DNA of 64,000 nucleotides from positions 245,151-309,150 of the forward strand of contig CANTUR010000637.1 in assembly GCA_947683625.1 (NCBI GenBank), read 5' to 3'. This document shows positions 59,764-64,000 of the stretch, in pieces. Source of the stretch: Mallotus nudiflorus. Taxonomy: Eukaryota > Streptophyta > Magnoliopsida > Malpighiales > Euphorbiaceae. The stretch's first letter is position 1, and each line of letters begins with the position of its first letter. The notes below the pieces were generated by a model that did no database searches, was not told the DNA's origin, and worked only from the letters and a program-made list of their open reading frames with translations. Made by a program: the position numbers and the translations under genes.

Positions 59764-59970
59764 AAACGAGCTCCTTGCCAAGCTCGCAGATGAGCTCGAG
59801 CTTTAAACGAATGAGCCCGAGCTAAGCCCAATCTTGATGAGCAAGAGCCGAACTCAAGCTCGAGCCTAAATTTTACAAAATAAACGAGACTGAGCCAAAC
59901 TGGATGCCTTCCCAAATTTCACGAGCCGAGCCTAAGCCTTTGATAGTTTGGCTCTGTTACACCCCTATAT
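59764..59970. mobile_element. GAGCTCG-rich fragment, possible hAT-type or other non-autonomous DNA element
   Basis: The stretch is unusually GC-rich for the window and repeats AGCTCG, GAGCC and GAGCCGAG many times, in both orientations. It ends GGCTCTGTTACACCCCTATA. Sequences of this type, with GAGCC/GAGCT runs next to a TAGGGGTGTAAC-like end, recur in many dicot genomes as short non-autonomous repeats. No transposase and no clear terminal pair are present here, so the class is uncertain. Confidence 0.4.
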
Positions 59971-60042
59971 ATCACTTTTTAAATTTTTTACAAGTATTAA
60001 AAGATCAACTTATTTTAAAATATTTAATTTTTATAGGGAATA

Positions 60043-60087
<45 letters not shown>

Positions 60088-60391
60088 TAAAAAATACTAC
60101 TTGTTTTGACAATATTCCAAATTATACAAATTTTATTTTCAATGAAAACTATGCTTCTTTTAGATAAAGATAGTATGATTAAAAAAAGATACTATGATAA
60201 AAATTTATTGTATAATTTTTTAATCTAAATAGGTTTTGTATGTTTATATATCTTATTAGTCGGAAGTATCATAAGTTTTCACTTGATTTATCCTTTTATT
60301 AAAATTTTGAATTTCTTAAATTATTTTAAAATTTACTCAAAATGTACATTATACAAATTTATTCACATTAGTTAAAACTTTTTATTATAAG
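59971..60391. other. AT-rich stretch between repeats
   Basis: No gene or element domain is visible. It contains an AT run (60046-60082). Confidence 0.6.
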
Positions 60392-60897
60392 TGAAATAAC
60401 TCTATGTTTAAATTAATTTATTTTAAAAATGAGATATGCAGTATTAATAAATTCAAAAATTATATTTGAGTATTTTATTATTTTGTGGTTAATATTTATT
60501 ATTTTATGTTTAATTATGATTTCCTACGTAAATAGTTATTTCGAGACTTATTATTTCAGGTAACTAAATTACGTTATTTATATTTACTACTTTGAATAAT
60601 ATTATTTTGATAATATTCAATTTAGTGCATTTTTTTTATGTTATTGTTATTATTTTTATTAATAAATTACATTATGTGTATTGTTATTTTATGAGTTATT
60701 ATATATATACATACACATATATAAATTAGGGTTATTAATATTTTAGGTGTTATATATGTATAAGTATGTGTGTGTATATATATATATAGATGAGTGTATA
60801 TGTATGTATATGTATATATGTGTGTATATATATATAGTATATATAATTAGGGGTTAATATACATGTATATATATATAATAAATTATTAAAATATAAA

Positions 60898-60898
<1 letters not shown>

Positions 60899-60963
<65 letters not shown>
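60899..60963. repeat. AT microsatellite in LTR copy H
   Basis: A 65-bp AT repeat upstream of the C-rich leader. Further short AT and GT runs lie just before it (60700-60860). Confidence 0.95.
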
Positions 60964-60966
<3 letters not shown>

Positions 60967-62429
60967 TCTACATATACATATACACCAAAACATAAAAAAT
61001 GCAACACCCCTCCTTCTCACCGTGCGACATCTCCGACCACCACCCTCACTACGCCTCCCTCACCTTCGACCGTCTCCTCCTCCTTCTCCATTACCTCCGA
61101 TCGCCAGAAGCATCGCCGACAATGTAGGAAGCCGGAGAAGCCAAGAGTGCCATTGAAACCGACCAAGCTCCATCCGGCCACCATTTTACACCATTTTGGT
61201 GCCATTCTCCTCCTCTTGCACTGGTGAGACCCATTCCAAGCTTAGTTTAAGCTTTCATCTTAGTTGGTTGAGTTTTTGGTTGATTTTTATTGAGCTCTAG
61301 GGTTTTGAATTTTTTTTAGCTTGATCTAACTTGATTTATGCAAACTCCCTTTACAAATGTGATTTCTAGTAGCTCAATCTACCTCTCGAAATTTTTGTAT
61401 GATTTTTGGAATTTATTTTGATTTTTGTGAATTTTTAATATTTTATTATTATTTTATTAATTTTCGTAAATTAATTATTAAAATTATAAATTTGGTATTT
61501 TTGGTGTTATTATGAGTTAATATTAATTTTAGAATAAATAAAATAATTTTTAAGGATATTATATAATTTTTATGAATTTTTAGAGTTTTTGTGAAAATTA
61601 AATAATTAGGTTAGAGTTGGATTTTTGTTGGAATATTGGTTTAAATATTTTTTTTAATTAATATTAATAATATATATGTTGAGAAAATAATTTTTAGGCA
61701 TTTTTATAATTTTTAGGGAATTTTGAGTAATAATAGTATATTATGCATATTTTTGTATTATAGGGGCAAAAATGTAATTTTATGATAATTATAGCTAAAT
61801 AATATATGTTTAGTTGGTTTAATAATATTTAAGGAATTAAAGGATTTTTACAAATTATTTACTATTTTTGACTAATTAACACTAATTTTCAAAAATTATG
61901 TTCAATTAATATATTATGTATTACTTTTGAGTATTAGGTGAGATTGGGATATTTTGGTATTAAGTTATGAATTTGATAGTAAATATATTTATTGTAGAGA
62001 TTTATTAATATTAGTAATTAATTTTAGGTTATATTTATATTTTGATAATGAAATGTAAGTTTGGTTATCTAATTGTTGAATAATTGATATTTTATATTTG
62101 TATATATTTTTTGTATATATGTTTGTGAAATTTTGTTTTTTAAAACTTTAATGAGTAATGATTTTCTAGGTTATGGATATTTATATGTAAAATATATTTT
62201 TGGGAATTAAATGATTTAATTATTAAATCAAGTTTATTATAAAGAAAATTTAAGTATTTAATTTGATATAATTTCTATAAAAATTAAGTTGCCTATTTTT
62301 ACATTCTTTTAAAATAAATTTTGTGATGGTTGAGTTTGTGATCTTAGTTAGGGCTAAGTGTAGTTTTGGGAGCCCGACTCGAGTGTGAATATATGTGAAT
62401 ACTAGAAGTGCATTTTTATGCAAGAATGG

Positions 62430-62446
62430 CTCTACCTACGGTAGAG
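62430..62446 (+). other. LTR hairpin 1, copy H
   Basis: CTCTACC, TAC, GGTAGAG: seven perfect pairs. The innermost pair is C-G where copies B, C and D have T-A, so both sides of the stem changed. Confidence 0.7.
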
Positions 62447-62966
62447 AGATGTTCGTTTTACAGGGGAGACTCTGCCGAAATTTTGATAAATTTTCTCGTA
62501 AAACATAACATCTTCCTTAAATTCCTAGCATAAATTAGGGTATTCCCGTCTCAAGTCTTATTCAATTTTTTCCCGAGTCATTATAGAGTCTCATAATTTT
62601 ATTAATTTCCCTTCTTATTCCATAAGTATGATTTTAAAAATAAATATGTTGTTTTTTAGAGAGTTCCGGAGTGAGAGTTTCTGGATTGAGGCAGAGGCGA
62701 GGTCGTCAGCCATCTCGCTCATCCTGTAAGTTAATGAATTGATATGTGCGTGTGTTTTCTTTAAAATTTGCATGCGCTTATATTTTCAGCATTGTTTACA
62801 TGGTTGAGAAATTTCATTTATAATGTATTTATTCATTTATTTATTTTAAAAATTAGTTTTTGAGGAATTTTGGTAGAACGGGCTACTTGGTGGGTTTCAC
62901 TAGGACCGTGTGCACATGGTGGAGATTAAGAGATGGATCCAAAATATGTATGACTTGTTGTTATAA

Positions 62967-63162
62967 ACTGGGATGGGTGCCTCAGTGGAAGCCTCTGCTC
63001 TCGGGGACCGCCAGTGATGTGGAAAAGTTAAAAATGGACTGGGATAGGTGCCTTGGTGGATGCCTTAGCTCTCGAGGACCGCCAGTGCCATGTGTTTGGA
63101 TTAAGTGAATGACTGCGGCTTGGTGCCTCGGTTGATGCCTCTGCTCTCGGGGACCGGTAGTC
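62967..63162 (+). repeat. three stem-loop modules in LTR copy H
   Basis: Each centre contains GGTGCCT...GCTCTCGGGGACC or a close variant. Arms: ACTGG (62967-62971) with CCAGT (63011-63015); ACTGG (63038-63042) with CCAGT (63082-63086); GACT (63111-63114) with AGTC (63159-63162). Confidence 0.6.
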
Positions 63163-63754
63163 TAGTTGGATTAAGTGGTCCTAGTTGGCCATTTAAAATT
63201 GGGTTTAGGGTTCTACCAAGATTTTTCAAAAGCTATATATATATATTAAATTATTTTTGATACATCTATATAGTTTTCAAAAGATTTTCAAACCATACAG
63301 CTCTTTTATTAACTTACTCAGTAAGGTCTGACTCCTTTCAGTTTATTTTTTTTTTAGGATTTTAGGACTTTGCTATTAGGCCTACCTCTCTTCGTCGGGT
63401 AGCATCGTCACTGGCTATTCTGCGTAGGTCTACCTAGTTATGTTGTGATTACTTTTGTGTACTGCAGTAGAGAAAACTATTTAACTAAATATTTTATTCA
63501 AGTGTATAATGTACTTATGATATTGTATAACTGATGTTTATTTACATTATGTACTACGATGATATGGTTTAAATTATATTAAGAAAAATCAGTTTGATAA
63601 TGTGTATTGTAATGTAAATATTTATTGTATGGTTTCAAAGTTTCTTTTTATTTATTTATTCCGCATTTTCTTTAAGGCTTACTATGAGATTCGGTAGCTT
63701 TATACTTTTCCATTCCCTAGTGCCGGTCACGTGCCCTGGATTTGGATCATGACA

Positions 63755-64000
63755 ATAATAGAAGAAATGGCAGAGGTCACCGATTTGGTACTAGAGTTAG
63801 CAGCAGCAGTGGACAGAGCTTTTCTGGGTCTGGAGCCAATGCATATGCTAATTATGGCTGATTTCATCAAGGCCTATGTCATCTGTTATCGGGTGCTTGC
63901 TTTAGATGTGGGCAGGTTGGTCATCCTACCAAAGCCTATCCTCACTCTGGATATCAACCACAGTATGCTCAAGGTTCATCTTCATAAGTGGCCCAGCCTT
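63755..64000 (+). pseudogene. Tekay-type gag fragment with zinc knuckle, cut by window edge
   Basis: The frame begins NRRNGRGHRFGTRVSSSSGQSFSGSGANAYANYG, then a stop, then FHQG and the zinc knuckle CFRCGQVGHPTKAY (63898-63939). The last Cys is replaced by Tyr (TGT to TAT). It is close to the gag at 39960-40150. It follows the LTR end directly without primer binding site or gag start, so either about 1 kb was deleted or the LTR was inserted into gag and the left half lost. Confidence 0.75.

Larger units (their letters stand above)
60392..63754 (+). mobile_element. LTR of the Tekay-like family (copy H)
   Basis: The end is clear (CATTCCCTAGTGCCGG ... GGATCATGACA). The start TGAAATAACTC at 60392 is a diverged TGTTATAACTC, supported by GAGATATGCAGTATTAATAA just downstream, which matches copy D. 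Length is 3363 bp. It has an AT run (60899-60963), a C-rich leader (about 61000-61220), hairpin 1 (62430-62446), three modules (62967-63162), and the TACTCAGTAAGGTCTGACTCC box near 63316. The flanks ATAAG and ATAAT differ by one base, but left-flank DNA is not gag, so solo-LTR status is uncertain. Confidence 0.75.

Overview
The window is plant nuclear DNA, most likely from an angiosperm and probably a eudicot. It is AT-rich and built almost entirely of LTR retrotransposons of plant lineages: Ty3/gypsy Tat-Ogre and Tekay/Del-type chromoviruses, and Ty1/copia Ale/Retrofit-like and Tork/Tnt1-like elements. A plant L1-type LINE tail is also present. The only host gene I recognise is a broken cation/H+ exchanger (CHX family). 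I see no intact gene, rRNA, tRNA or CRISPR array. The species cannot be named from the sequence alone.

Layout, left to right. 1-8776: the 3' part of a Tat/Ogre-like element (decayed gag, no recognisable pol, about 1.45 kb of tandem stem-loop repeats, polypurine tract, 2.15 kb LTR with TGTAGA/TCTACA ends). It sits inside the integrase gene of a Tekay-like element, whose integrase end and 3' LTR occupy 8777-12592. That element lies inside an Ale-like copia (12593-19257), which also carries an antisense solo LTR (13693-16777). The copia in turn abuts a second Ale-like copia fragment (19258-19912), followed by a LINE 3' end (19913-21190). 21314-35127: a CHX pseudogene on the minus strand, split by a complete Tork-like copia (23293-34903, target duplication ATAAC). 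That copia holds two solo LTRs in opposite orientations (24621-27862, duplication AAGTC; 28810-31853, duplication CTTTT). 36318-40469: LTR, primer binding site and gag of another Tekay-like element. 40470-59410: two Tekay-like elements on the minus strand sharing one middle LTR (LTR-interior-LTR-interior-LTR). 59411-64000: an LTR remnant, a GAGCTCG-rich fragment, a sense LTR and a gag fragment.

Nothing here appears to work as a functional pathway. The biology is the life and decay of retroelements: nested insertion, solo-LTR formation, LTR-LTR recombination, and C-to-T decay that turns Gln, Arg and Trp codons into stops. Three structural signals go beyond routine annotation. (1) The Ogre-like 3' untranslated region holds two arrays of short hairpins whose loops are constant while the stems change but stay complementary. 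(2) Tekay-like LTRs carry a conserved CTCTAC...GTAGAG hairpin with paired changes, plus longer modules with constant centres and changing stems. (3) The shared middle LTR at 47752-51158 is a chimera, and its switch point falls in those modules.

All domain assignments and comparisons were made by eye; no search or alignment was run.
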